Assembly: GCF_963678635.1 (NCBI RefSeq)
Contig: NC_087069.1
Coordinates: 31,410,776 to 31,474,775, forward strand
Length of the DNA stretch: 64,000 nt
DNA from: Symsagittifera roscoffensis
Taxonomy: Eukaryota; Xenacoelomorpha; Acoela; Convolutidae
Direction: 5' to 3'
In this document: positions 1 through 13,300 of the stretch, piece by piece
Layout: the number at the start of each line of letters is the position of its first letter
How positions within the stretch are numbered: position 1 is the stretch's first letter
Program-made: the position numbers and the translations under genes
Notes under the pieces: generated by a model
What the model was told of the DNA's origin: nothing
The model's database searches: none
The model's input: the letters and a program-made list of their open reading frames with translations, nothing else

Positions 1-3000
1 ATAAAATTATTTTGCAACTTAAAGAAAACTGTAACTAGTTTTTCTAACACTTTTATTAATTAAAATTTATGAATTTCTTTGCTCTTGGTTTGATCGTTGA
101 GAAATGCAGTTTTTGCTTTTATGTTTATCAAAAACGTCAGAAAAACAATGTATTAAGACAGGGATTAGCACTAGAAGTCACCAATGTTAAATTTTTTTAA
201 CAATAACTCAACATGCTTTTTACAATTAACATTTGCGTTTTTCGCATATGCTCAAGAAAAAGAAGTTCAATATTTGCATATGTCTTTCAGAAAAATAACA
301 AAAGACTTGCATCCTAATAAAAAACTCGTGATTTTTTTGGCTTTCTTGTTAAGAAAATCAGAAAAGAAGTCACCTTTCAAAAAAAATTTCATTAAATTAT
401 TTGGCAATTTGAAGAAAATTGTAACAAATTTTCTTTACACTGTTAACAGTTAAATTTTATGATTTTCCTTGCTTTTGATTTGATCGTTGAAACTACAATT
501 CTTGCACTCACGTTGATCAAAAACATCAGAAAAACAGTGTATTAAGATAGAGAATAGCGCTAGAAGTCATCAATATCGAAAATGACTGATTTGTTCAAAA
601 AGTTTTGAATCATTTCAGATAAATTTAGAATATTTGAGCAAAACCTACTTTTAGCCGGTATTTAGTTACATCTGACAACAATAGGTTTCATTTTTTTAAG
701 AAATCTCTTGCAGTTCAGTTCTTTCCATCAACTTAAATAAAATTTAAAATGTTATAAGAAACGGAAATCTGTTCTAAAAGTTAAAACCAATCATAATAGA
801 ACGATCCAGTTAAGAATTTCCCTACATGATTGGCGAAAAATTGAAACAATTCGTGGTAGAATGTACCTGAAACAAATGAAAAAAGCTCAACAACGAAGCA
901 AGTGACAAGTTTTTTCTTCATTTCCCAATAAATTAATTTTGAAGAAAGACTTGTTTTATAATGATTTAACAGTGCAAACTACTAAGTTTACTATTTCATC
1001 ACAAAGCTTTTATAATCACTATGTACAGAACTAAGATTATCAATGAAACAAATCATGTTCAGCAAATCATGTTCCAATTTGAGTTTTGAACTTTTCGAAT
1101 TCTAACCAGAGACGCTGAACCAAGAGTTTGGGTGGAAGCAAGTTTTTGAATCGAACTTAGGTAATGTCTTCTGAACTTTTTCTGAACGAGTCGTTTCCTT
1201 GCAATGCTTGGTCTTTTCTCTGCTCCTTTCCATTTCAAACTATCTTGAACAGCTCGACTAAGTTGATTGAATACTTCTCCGTTTGATGCAACAATGCTTG
1301 TGTAAAATCTGTGTTAGTAAAAAGTGTTTAAAACAGTCAATTTCTTGATAAATGTATTGAGATTTATCTAATCACTTACAACTTTGATTGAGAGAGGTTC
1401 TTAATAATTTTGAATGGAACTTGCAGACCTCCAAGAAATAAAAAAAAATCGTGAGTGGACACGCAATATACTTACGTTACTAAGTATTTTTCGTGAAACT
1501 AGTTGGAAACAGAATTAAATAGTGTTTTTTCATTATATTCTGAATGAAAGCTTCACAGTTCAGCTGCCATTTGGAAAAATAAACTTTGTCGAGAAGTGGG
1601 TATTTACATAGGAGAAGTAACGCCTACCCAATTTCCAAATAAGGAAGTTTCATACACAACATTCCAAGTTTACTACTACTTCCATATACGGAAACCATTA
1701 CTCGTACTGTTTACTTTCATTTTCCTTTAATCTCAAAACCATTTTTCTCACTTCTCCGTATCTGATCAGACTGTTAATCAAAATGTACTCTAGAAAAGAC
1801 ACTAGTTCCAACTATAGTGAATTCTTGAACAATCAAACAAGAAATTGGAGATTTGCTTGGTCCCAAAAATCCTACAAGGGGAAACTTAGTTTTGAACCAT
1901 GCTTCCAACTATTCAAAAAAGTGAATCTGGAAATTTCAAAAAATCACAGCAAGGCTTTCATGGAGAAAAAGAAGGAGAGAGGGTTTCAGCAATGCGGAAT
2001 ACCATCATTTACGATAGTGAAAACCTTGGACTCGAACCTATTAATCTGGCAAAGAATCAATTATGGATCAAGTGCGCAATATCTGTAGTATAATATACGA
2101 AATCGCAACATAGGACTTGAGGAGGGTGTGTCACAATCAGGAAGTACAATGTGAACAAGCCAACCAACATTCAGATTTGACTCCTCATTGCAAAGGAAAA
2201 CGAAATTTTGAAGCAAGTTGCCTATGTCAATTATACCTTGAATGATTTCAAAGAACTCACCCAAACCTTAGAGAATTTATGTTTGTTCATAATTTTAAGG
2301 TTTAATATTGTTTAGTGATGTTTTGTATGTTTGGTAATTGAAAATTGTTGAGAACATAAGTATTTCTGCGCTTTGAATTGTACATTTAGAGCTAGAAACA
2401 GGAAGAAAAACTCTACAAAACATACAATTTAATCAAAATTGACTTAGTACATAAACCAATTTTTAAATGGTTTTCCAGAATTTTTTGAAGAAAAATTGAA
2501 AATTCGATCTTCTAGTGTTTTCATTCAAAAATTGATGTATTTGGACTATAGTGCAAACAAAAATGTAATTTTAGATGGAAAACTTGACAATTTTCTGTAT
2601 TTCATTGATTGTTTTCAATATTTTTTTTCATAATTTGAAATTTTGAATTTTTGATTGGTGACATGAAAACAAGCTAGACGTTGAATAGCAGAAAATAATA
2701 AAAATTGGTGGAGTCTTCATAAATTTTTTTTTCAATTTTAAAACAGAAACTGATGTTGCTGGTATTCTTAAATAATTTGTATTTTTGCTCGAAAAATGAT
2801 TCTATCAAGAGTATTCAGTTGGACAGTTAAAAAACTGGAGAGTACTTTTGATTAAAAAAAGTATTATCAGATTATCAAATAAGGTTTTCAATTACAAAAA
2901 CTTGAAATTGAGTGATCGAGAATTAAACAAGAAACCAAGAGAGGACCTTTAAAATAAAAAAGACAAGGAAAACCATGATTTGTATTGAATCAAAATAATT

Positions 3001-4640
3001 GATTTTGATATTTCTTCCTTATAAGCTTTCTAACAAAATTTGATAAAAATTATATCAGTGAATACTTTTTTTGTTAGTTATTCTATTCAAACTTTTCGAA
3101 AAACGGAATGCTCAGTTCCGATTGGTTGATATCGTAATGGTTTAAAATTCCATTATAAATGAAAATCGAATTTATTTAATTTTTTCATTTTGTATAAGAA
3201 TTCCATTGTAGGTAGGGCTGGGAACTGATTGCTTGATATCAAAACTGTTGAAATTTTCAGATTAACTAAAGCTTTAATCTGATGCTTGATGTCAAAACTG
3301 TTGAAAATTACCTGATAAGTTAAGCTTGATTTGATTGACTGATATCATAACTATTGAAATCTTCATGGCTCCATTCAGATTGGTTCATTTATACTTCAGC
3401 TACAACAAATAAAATGAAATTCATTTTAACTTTCTCTCACCTTGAAAAAAACTGGTCAGGAAATGTGCCGTTTTTATTTTACTTTTTTTTTCATTTTAAG
3501 GGCCATTCAAGGCTCCTACTAAAATTTTTAGGACTTTTGAAATCTCCCATTTGTTCTCAAGTTCTTTCTTTATATGATGAGTGGAAAAAAAACAAAAGAG
3601 TTACATGTCGTGAGTGTGGTAGAGACTATACTTACATAAAAATGCATCAAGACATCGTAAAACCGGTGGCGTTTAGAAGTGTCAGTATTAAAATTTTCAT
3701 ACATATAGCAGCGAGGAACTGAGAATTCATATGAAAAAGCTGCATTCTTCTTGTCAAAATAACTTTCTGCGTGTTGACAGAAAACCCATTCAGCAGACTC
3801 CAAACTCACTTCACGAAATGGAAAACTAAAAATAAACAAAATCAAACATAGCAAAAATTGCTATTATACTTTATACTGAGTCTGGAAAAATCTAGAAAAT
3901 TATACAATTTTGATAATGTTGCTTTTTTCATATGTTCTGATTGATGATAGAACTAGCAACATCGAGTTCAAATTATCGTGAAATTGTCATTTTAAATCGA
4001 TTCAAAATTCTTTAACCTACAGTGACAACTTCAATGGTGACTTGCTTACAGGGATTCTATTTTGTTAAAATTGCAGTAAAAGCATATACAATGAAAAATT
4101 GACTCGAAACGTTTTTGTTCCAATATTTTTAGGTACATCATTGAGAATCATAATGAGAATCAAATTTTTTTTCTATGGTTTTCCAACAACTTTAGAAAAA
4201 AATTAATAAATGACGATTAGAGAAAAATAGGATGTTTTGCTAGAAATTCCAGATAACCAATTAGATGTTTTTGAACTGAAAGTGACTTCAAAAATCTAAA
4301 GGAAAACAGTTGATTATACAGTTATGCTTAATATTAGTGAACGTTCGTTGAAATGATACAGTTTTCCATTTAAAAGTCATATTTTGAGTAAACTATTATT
4401 CGTATGGGATTGGAAAACACTCGAATGTTGATATGGTAGATCGAGCAGAAACCACGAAAATGTTAATTTTTAGTTTACAGGAAAAAAAATGAAATTCTTT
4501 TTGATTATTTGTGAATATTGAAAAAAATGTTCTTAATTTTCAGTTATGAAAAATAGCCTAAGAAAAAATCGAAAGTCAAAATTTTCAAATATAGACATCG
4601 ATAAGATTTTCATCAGGTATTGTTTCTATCGTTATATGAG

Positions 4641-4736
4641 TTAAGTGAAGTTTTTAGAGTTTTCAAGCAGAGCGCTTTCATATTTAATCTAAGTGAATTT
4701 TTAGAGTTTTCAAGCAGAGCGCTTTCATATTTAATT
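4641..4736. repeat. 48-bp internal tandem duplication in the array unit
   Basis: A segment containing 'agagttttcaagcagagcgc' occurs twice in direct succession. The same doubling is seen near 23519, 25954 and 33166, but unit 2 (about 14990-15040) has only one copy. It is a useful character for working out the order of array duplication. Confidence 0.85.
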
Positions 4737-6472
4737 AGGAGACGAAAATATTGGTTAAGTGATACCATTTTTGCGGTAAAAGTGCTAATTTTCTTGCAAA
4801 AAGAGTTCTTTTGGAGGAAAGCTGATAAAGCAGAAGTCAAAATCTGCGTTCACGTTAAATTTTTATTTGAATTGTCAAAGAATAACTAGTGCAAAGCTCT
4901 GCTGTATAAATAGCTTTGAGAAATAACAAGGCTCATTGAGGATTAGAACAGATGAATATGTGAACAACTTCTGATATATGGAAAAGTGTACACATTCACC
5001 AATTTTTGTTATAAAACAGATACAGTTTTTGAAACTTGACATAGAAAATTCATATAAGAACCTAATATGATAAATAAGATAAAAACTTGGATAAAATATG
5101 TAATCATTGTAAATTAGCAGAAAATTAAATATTTTTTAGAAATAACGTTTGCTTTTTTTGAAATTGTATTTATTTTCATTTTAATTTTGTCTCTTCTGTA
5201 TGAATTTTGACGAATCTATATTATCTAAATAAAAATCTAAGCTAAAATCGAAATATGGAAATTTCAACTATATTTTAAAACTAATACTGCAATTATTTTT
5301 TTTAACTGATGTTGTTTAGAACACAGAGCAGAGAGGTCTACTAGGTCAGCAAAACAGTAGCCAAGTAGATATAGAGCGTAGCAAAGATAAGTTTTGGGCA
5401 GATGTTGAATCTAATTTGATGGTTTTGTACGTAACAGATTTCCCATTCGTAAACTTTTTCCGAGTATTCTGAAGTTTCAGTTGCGTTTCAGTTAGGTTTC
5501 AGCATAGTTTCAGGTGGTAAGAGCTTTGTTTTCAAAAAAATTATCTAATAACTTTGTTAATAGACCAAATTACATCAATTTGTATCGTGTTTTGAAGAAT
5601 CTTGGACAAAAATTTCAAAATTTTCTCATAAAAAATCTCAATCTTTGCGCATAAAAATTTACCAATGACTTACCCTGATCCAAAAAACATAATGTAAAAC
5701 CTTCAATACAGAATCTACACGTAATACACCAATTATAATCACCAATTAAATAACGCGCCTCGAGTTTTTTGCAAAAATAACTAGAGAAAAACCAAAAATA
5801 CCATTTTTCTTACCATTCTATTACCATCACACTGAAAACTTACCAATTCTATTCCCTATCTCAATACATTGTAGACTATATACCCAAAGTTAAAACATAG
5901 CATGGCGGGCAGGGGATCTATAGCGTCTCTTATTACAAGTGATCCACCATGGTTTCTTTACTTAAGCTCCAACATCTACTGCTAATGACACTGCCAAAAA
6001 AATTATGTTTCTTCCAATAAATTTAAAACAACCGTCTCAAAAAACCTCTTCTCGGAAAAACTGTCGAGAAACAGAGTTTCAGCGCTAAAGGAGAATGCAG
6101 ACAATGTTTAGCACTAACTAGACCAAAAATAATTTGGTAGACGCATTTTTGAAATGAATCAAATGTTTGGAACTCGAAGACTTTCAGTACCTCCATTGGA
6201 GCATAAAAAAGATATAACTCATTTTACTCCTAAAACAAGGCTAATAATGCAACTACGCCAGTTTAAATTAGCCTAAACCAAAAAAAAGAGTTTTTTTCCG
6301 AAAGAAAAATGAAAGAAAAATCAGATCTGGTGATTCAAACAATCGTGTTATTATCAAAATCTCAATTATGGTGCAGTTAGTTCAAGCTAGACAAAAATCC
6401 TGCTTAATAATTGAAGGAATTTAAAATAAGCAGAAAAGGTGCAGTATAAAAAATAAGTTTTTCAGCCGAGGT

Positions 6473-6883
6473 GTGCAGCAGAACAACCCTGTGGACAGAT
6501 ATTTAAAGCGAAAAAGTGTAGTACTCGAATGCAATCTTTTTAAGCTGAAAAGTCTACATTTCTCATTGGATAACTTTCATGGACCTCAAAAGCACATTTT
6601 GACAAGACACCAACTTATCGTTGCACCTAGCCGACAAGAAATTAAGAAAGTTATTATAAGAAAACGTTATAATAAACTTATTTTTAAAAAAATACCAACG
6701 GAAGTTGTGTTTGGGTTCAACTGTCTTGCAAAAAAAATCTTTTTTAGGGATGATCTGTCTGGAATCAATTCTAAGGCAGAAATAATAACAAAAATTGTTT
6801 GTTTCATATTAGCGAGAGCAAGTGACTTGAAATCAAGAGCTAGGATTTTTTCTACAGAAAACAATTTTTTCATTACCTGCTGA
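6473..6883 (+). pseudogene. Decayed ORF of the array unit (left arm)
   Basis: This is an open stretch of 136 codons in unit 1, starting at a non-ATG codon. It is basic and rich in Lys and Phe. Sister units carry the same reading with frameshifts (16672-16989, 34977-35291). The central part (about residues 33-105) has an inverted, diverged counterpart at 20714-20900 and 59570-59720, where similar residues read on the minus strand. That fits a once-coding sequence later duplicated in inverse orientation. It matches no family I recognise. It may be a remnant of a transposon protein. Treat it as non-functional. Confidence 0.3.
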
Positions 6884-6965
6884 TATGTTCAATTAATTTT
6901 GTAGCTTGATTTTTCAAAAAAAAGTGGATTCCCTCTAATCTTTTCAGTATCGTTTTTTTTGCAAT
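6540..6965 (+). repeat. Left inverted arm of the array unit (unit 1)
   Basis: The segment ending in 'aaaagtggattccctctaat' is found in reverse orientation at 9655-10380 and, in later units, extended to about 20995. Matching pieces include 'cttgaaatcaagagctagga' here against the reverse complement of '...aggtcatgatttcaag', and 'tgctgatatgttcaatt' against the reverse complement of 'aattgaacttatcagca'. The identity is imperfect, so the inversion is old. Equivalents lie at about 16840-17270 and 35040-35446. Confidence 0.65.
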
Positions 6966-8067
6966 CCAGTTTTATAATTGAATCAGCCGAGGTGTGAATT
7001 CGAGGTTTTTCAGCCTAGGTTTGCAGCAGAACAACCCTGTGGACAGATAATTAAAGCGAAAAAAACTAGTTTCCGAATGCAGTCATTTGAAGCTGAAAAA
7101 TCTGCCATAAGAGTGTCTTCTGGTGAAACTCACCTACAAAACTACATTAAAGTGCTCAAACAAAAAAAACATTTTCCTGAACTTTTCCCATTAGATAGCT
7201 TTTAAAATACTACTCTCAATGCAACTTTAGTCCGCAATTCCTTTAGATGCTACCATTAGGGCCAGCATGGAAATAAAGTGATGCCAATGTTAAGCAAACA
7301 AAAAATTATAACATCTGAGAGCTGAACTCCCAGAGAAATTCATCAAAATCAAAAATGTTAGTGATAATAAAAAAAAATCAAATAATTCAAATCAGAAAAT
7401 AATTCCTAATTGCAAATTAAGCGGACAAAAATTAAACAGACAAAAAGCAATCCAATAATTAAATCTAGCAAAAAAAATATTGTCCCCTTATTAGAATCAA
7501 AACAAGGATTTTGTTTTAAAACTAAACATTGACAGGCTTGTGCGACGCCAATAAAATGAGTAGCTGTAACTTGAAGTGCTTGGCTAGGAAGGTATTAATT
7601 AGAAAAAATTTCTCGTACTTACGTTCCAAATCCCTGCTAATTGCAAGATTAAGAACTAATAGCGACTTAAATTAGAGAAAACCAAGTGAATGAAAAAAAA
7701 ATTCAATCGAAAAAAACAGTGATTATCAAAAGTTTAAATATTGTTCGAATAGTTTGAAATAGACAAACATCATCGAGTGGAGGTTGAACAGACATGAAAA
7801 AAGCAGAGAAACTACAATTGTTTTTTGTACGGTTATATTTTGCAATTTGCAAAATAGAACTGTTTCCTGGCTAGAATCCAAGCAGTGATAGTTGTCTTCT
7901 GAAGCAAGGAATAAATTTTTACGCTATAAGAGTAGCTGTAATTTGGTAAAACAAAAAAGTATGCTGAAGAGATCTGTTTTTTCAGCAAATTTTTTAATGA
8001 GAAGAACGTGAAGTACCTAAGTTGATAATTTGATGCAAAATAGTTGAATATTCTTAACTTTTGATTT

Positions 8068-8493
8068 TTGAAAACGATTTTTTCGAATTCTTTTTCAAAT
8101 TTTCTTAACAATTTTGAAATCAAGCAGGGAGAAAAATTTTTGGAAAAAGTGGCTGCTTTTAAACTCCCTCAAAATGCTATAACGAGGATTATTTACCAAG
8201 TTCATGTGCTAAGAACTCAAATTGAAGAAACGCTAAATTGTTTTTTTTTGACGGTACGCACTACCTACTTGCACTAATTGACCCGTGTAGCATTGCAAGC
8301 AAGCAGACAGGAAGAAAAGGAAGCAACTAAGTCTGAAAAAACGGAAAAATTTTCGAAGAAACCAAAACTACGAAACTTCAAACTGTTGTCTGGATTGATG
8401 TTCTATTTGCGGGAAACACGTCTAGAAAAACATTCAACGGCGTTTAAAAAAAGAGGGAAAGAAAATGTTCTCATAAAAATAATTGATCTTTAA
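8068..8493 (+). pseudogene. Decayed ORF of the array unit, unit 1 copy
   Basis: Two consecutive reading frames (8068-8277 and 8278-8493) correspond to parts of the single continuous ORF at 28145-28441 in unit 3. They are separated here by a frameshift in the T-run near 8240 ('attgtttttttttgacgg') and a stop. Unit 2 has another frameshifted version (18644-18895). The predicted residues are not assignable to a known family. The comparison shows that the unit once carried a longer coding stretch now decaying. Confidence 0.3.
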
Positions 8494-9654
8494 ATTTTAT
8501 ACTGAATTTTTGAACGTTTTGTGCGATATAAGTCAAAACCATTTTGAAGAAAAAAATTTTCAGTCAAAAAAAATTGAAAATTGGTAAAAACAGAAGACAA
8601 GGCTAGTAGAATTACAAAAAGCATCTACAATGAAAAATGCACTCAGCAAAAACCAATTGCTTAATGCGGCAGCTAACGATGTGGCAACTAAGCCGGTAAA
8701 AATATAAGCAGGCAAAAAATAAGCGGACATTTTTTTGGAACGGAATTAAAATATTAAACCGAAAAAACTATGTTTTTTTTTAAAACAATTGCTTATTGCA
8801 ATCGTAATTACCTAAGTTAAGAATATTTTTTCAATTTCACACTTAAGTGTGCAATACAAAGACATTCCTGCACGTCGAAAGACTTTTGCAAAAACCATTC
8901 TTCTTCATTTCATTTAATTTACAAGTTCACTTTATTCAATCGAATTTGAAAACAGTAGTGCTCGACCAATTGATGGCTTTACAGCATTATAGTAAAAGTT
9001 AATTGAAACCATGTTTTTTGACGGTTAAATCATAAGCACTGCGAAGCAGTTTTGTGCAGTTTGTAACTTGAAAGTCTTCCTATAAAGACAAAGGTGCGAT
9101 ACTTTAGAGGCATTTTTTCAAAACTAAGTTGCAAAATTTTTTGCGCATGTCTTAGCTCTCAATTCCTTTTTTTTTCTGTTTTCTTTATATTTAGCTTCGC
9201 TTGTTTCGTTATTTTATATCTCTTATAAAATCAACGGTTCGAGTTGATCTTGAAGTTTATTTATTGTTTTGAAAACTTACATAACACGCACACTATCTCA
9301 AAATTCTCTTTCAAAACTGGAATTCAGTGAGTTTTTTTAATCTATTCTCACAATCGTCCACGCGATATAAATAAATACCTTCACTTACTTCATTCACACG
9401 TTAAAACGTATTCGATTATTTTTCTTTGAGGCTGAAGTTAACGAAAGTTCTAATAGCTTCATTCCGTTGTCGTTTTAAATAGTTTTATGCTTACTTTTGT
9501 TTTCAATTCGTTTTCCTTTTTTCTTGTTAGTGAGGTTGAATACTTGTTGTTGTCTATCATCGTGAAAAACTAAGTTTTTAACACAGAGAGGAGGAACAGG
9601 GTTTCGCAAAAAATGTTTTTGAATCAATTATAACACTGCATTCCAAGAAATTGA

Positions 9655-10380
9655 TGCTGAAAAACTTAGAGGGAATCCACTTTTTTCTGAAAAACTAAGC
9701 TGAAAAAATTAATTGAAAAAAGTCAAAAACACAATATCTTAAATCATTCGGACAAAGTTAAAAAACAGGCTTAGCAAGCTTCAGAAAAGATGATTAAACG
9801 TCAACCTAGGCGAAAAAGCCATAAAAAATTCAAGGAATGAACTTTTTTTAATTTTTTTTTACTCATCGCACCTGAAACAAGCAAAAATTGTTAACAAAAT
9901 CAATCTTCATATCAAGCAATCCAAGTTTACTAAGGTGATCTGATATTAACCCGTTTAACCGAAAAAATCAAAAAAATTATAAAAAATCAGAGGTGGCAAA
10001 ATTACAAACTTCAGAAATATTTTACCTTAAAAAAAATCTGAAATTGAAATGAAACAGCCACGATTTGAAAAAAAACGGCTTAAAAAATACACCAAATGCT
10101 TATGAAAAAAAACGGAAAATCAGCTGGGAGAACTTAGGGACAAAAAACAAAATATTTTTTTTTCAAATCATTTATTTATAGAAAAAACTACTACCTCAAA
10201 TAACAAAGGTAGTTTTATTTGAATTTTCAAGAAAATTATCATCTCAGCAGAACTGAGTTGTCAGCAGAATTGAACTTATCGGCAAGCATTAAAAGAAAAA
10301 TTGTTTACGTGAGAAAAAATTCGAGGTCATGATTTCAAGTGCAACTGCCAAAAACGATTAATCTGATACAAACCATCCTT
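9655..10380 (-). repeat. Right inverted arm of the array unit (unit 1)
   Basis: This starts with 'aacttagagggaatccactt', the reverse complement of the end of the left arm. It continues through 'gaattgaacttatcggcaag' to 'gatttcaagtgcaactgcc'. Equivalents lie at about 20050-20995, 29598-30560 and 58826-59865. The arm pair encloses about 2.7 kb, an arrangement seen in foldback-type or terminal-inverted-repeat elements. No transposase could be recognised between the arms. Confidence 0.6.
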
Positions 10381-13300
10381 TTCGCAACTTAAAGAAATGT
10401 GTAACTAGTTTTTCTAACACTATTAATAATTAAAATTTATGAATTTCTTTGCTCTTAGTTTGATCGTTATCAAAAACAAACAGAAAATTAATGTATTAAG
10501 ACAAGGGTTAGCACTAGAAGTCACTAATGTTAAATTTTTTTAACAATAACTCAACATGCTTTTTACAAGTAACATTTGCGTTTTTCGCATATGCTCAAGA
10601 AAAAGATGTTCATTTTTTGCATATGTCTATCGAAAAAATCACAAACGACTTGCATCCTAATAAAAAATCGTGATTTTTTTTGGCTTACTTGTTAAAAAAA
10701 TCAGAAAAGAAGTCACCTTTCAAAAAAAATTTCATTAAATTATTTGGCAATTTGAAGAAAATTGTAACAAATTTTCCTTACACTGTTAACAGTTAAATTT
10801 TATGATTTTCCTTGCTTTTGATTTGATCGTTGAAACTCCAATTCTTGCACTCACCTTGATCAAAAACATCAGAAAAACAGTGTATTAAGATAGAGAATAG
10901 CGCTCGAAGTCATCAATATCGAAAATGACGGATTTGTTCAAAAAGTTTTGAATCATTTCAGATAAATTTAGAATATTTAAGCAAAACCTACTTTTAGCCG
11001 GTATTTAGTTACATCTGACAACAATATGTTTCAATTTTTTAAGAAATCATTTACAGTTCAGTTCATTTCATCAACTTAAGTAAAATTTAAACTGTTATAA
11101 GAAACGGAAATCTGTTCTAAAAGTTAAAACCAATCATAATAGAACGAACGAGTTAAGAACTTCCCTACATGATTGGCGAAAAATTGAAACAATTCGTGGT
11201 AGAATGTACCTGAAACAAATGAAAAAAGCTCAACAACGAAGCAAGTGACATGTTTTTTCTTCATTTCCCAATTAATTAATTTTGAAGAAAGACTTGTTTT
11301 ATAATGATTTAACAGTGCAAACTACTAAGTTTACTATTTCATCACAAAGCTTTTATAATCACTATATACAGAACTATGATCATCAATGAAACAATCGATT
11401 TTTCTCAGCAAATCATGTTCCAATTTGAGTTTTGAACTTTTCGAATTCTAACCAGAAACGCTGAACCAAGAGTTTGGGTGGAAGCAAGTTTTTGATTCGA
11501 ACTTAGGTAATGTCTTCTAAACTTTTTCTGAACAAGTCGTTTCCTTGCAATGCTTGGTCTTTTCTCTGCTCCTTTCCATTTCAAACTATCTTGAACAGCT
11601 CGACTAAGTTGATTGAATACTTCTCCGTTTGATGCAACAATTCTTGTGTAAAATCTGTGTTAGTGAAAAGTGTAAAGACAGTCAATTTCTTGATAAATGT
11701 TTTGAGATTTATCTAATTATTTACAACTTTAATTAAGAGAGGTTCTTAATAATTTTGAATGGAACTTGCAAACCTCCAAGAAACAAAAAAAATCGTGAGT
11801 GGACACGCAATATTCTTGCGTTACTATGTATTTTTCGTGAAACTAGTTGGAAACAGAATTAAATAGTGTTTTTTCATTATATTCTGAATGAAAGCTTCAC
11901 ACTTCAGCTGCCATTTGGAAAAAAAACTTTGTCGAGAAGTGGGGATTTACATAGGAGAAGTAAAGCCTACCCAATTTCCAAATAAGGAAGTTTCATACAC
12001 AACATTTCAAATTTGGTACTACTTCCATATACGGAAATCATGACTCATACTGTTTACTTTCATTTTCCTTTAAGCTCAAAATCATTTTTCTCACTTCTCC
12101 GTATCTGATCAGACAGTTAATCAAAATGTACTCTAGAAAAGACACTAGTTCCAATTATAGTGAATTCTTGAACAATCAAACAAAAAATTGGAGATTTGCT
12201 TGGTCCCAAAAATCCTACAAGGGGAAACTTAGTTTTGAACCATGCTTCCAACTATTCAAAAAAGTGAATCTGGACATTTGAAAAAATCCCAGCAAGGCTG
12301 TCCTGGAGAAAAAGAAGTAGAGAGGGTTTCAGCAATGCGGAATACTATCATTCACGATAGTGAAAACCTTGGACTCGAACCTATTAATCTGGCAAAGAAT
12401 CAATTATGGATTAAGTGCGCAATATCTGTAGTAGAATATACGAAATCGCAACATAAGACTTGAGGAGGGTGTGTCACAATCAGGAAGTACAATGTGAACA
12501 ACTCAACCTACATTCAGATTTGACTCCTCATTGCAAAGGAAAACGAAGTTTTGAAGCAAGTTGCCTATGTCAATTCTACCTGGAATGATTTCAAAGAACT
12601 CGCCCAAACCTTAGAGAATTTATGTTTGTTCATAATTGTAAGGTTTAATATTGTTTAGTGATGTTTTGTATGTTTGGTGTTTGAAAATTTTTTGGAACAT
12701 AACTATTTCTGCGTTTTGAATTATACATTTAGAGCTAGAAACAGGAAGAAAAACTCTACAAAACGTACATTTTAATCAAAATTGACTTAGTACATAAACC
12801 AATTTTTAATTGATTTTCAAGAATTTTTTGAAGAAAAAATTGAAAATTTGATCTACTGGTGTTTTCATTCAAAACTTGATCTATTTGGACAATAATGCAA
12901 ACAAAAGTGTATTTTTAGATGGAAAACTTGACAATTTTCTGTATTTCATTGATTGTTTTCAATAAATATTTTCAGAATTTGAAATTTTGAATTCTTGATT
13001 AGTGACATGAAAACAAGCTAGATGTTGAGTAGCAGAAAATAATAAAGTTTGATGGAGTCTTCATAGTTTTTTTTTTCAATTTTAAAACAGAAACTGATGT
13101 TGCTGGTATTCTTAAATTTTTTTTATTTTAGCTCGAAAAATGATTCTATCAAAAGTATTCAGTTGGACAGATAAAAAAACTGGAGAGTACTTTTATCAGA
13201 TTTACAAACAAGGTTTTCAATTACAAAAACTTAAAATTGAGTGATCAAGAATTAAACAAGAAACCAAGAGAGGACCTTTAAAATAAAAAAGACAAGGAAA

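Larger units (their letters stand above)
1..10380. repeat. Tandem array unit 1 (about 10.38 kb)
   Basis: The whole stretch is matched, with a few percent difference and small indels, by 10381-20713, starting from 'gcaacttaaag' at 14 and again at 10384. Landmarks recur in order, for example 'atgtactctagaaaag' at 1783 and 12126, the 'ggtagggctggga' block at 3211 and 13547, and 'catggcgggcag' near 5901 and 16204. The unit holds no intact gene. Its short ORFs are interrupted by stops or frameshifts in sister units. It contains a 48-bp internal tandem duplication (4641-4736), an 85-bp direct repeat (about 6466-6545 and 7003-7100) and inverted arms (6540-6965 and 9655-10380). It is best described as a complex satellite or a decayed, amplified mobile element. 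Confidence 0.85.

Noticed and set aside
1783-2264. Small ORFs in both directions in array units 1 and 2
   Set aside because: They change length and frame between units, have no family resemblance, and are explained by repetition of AT-rich DNA.
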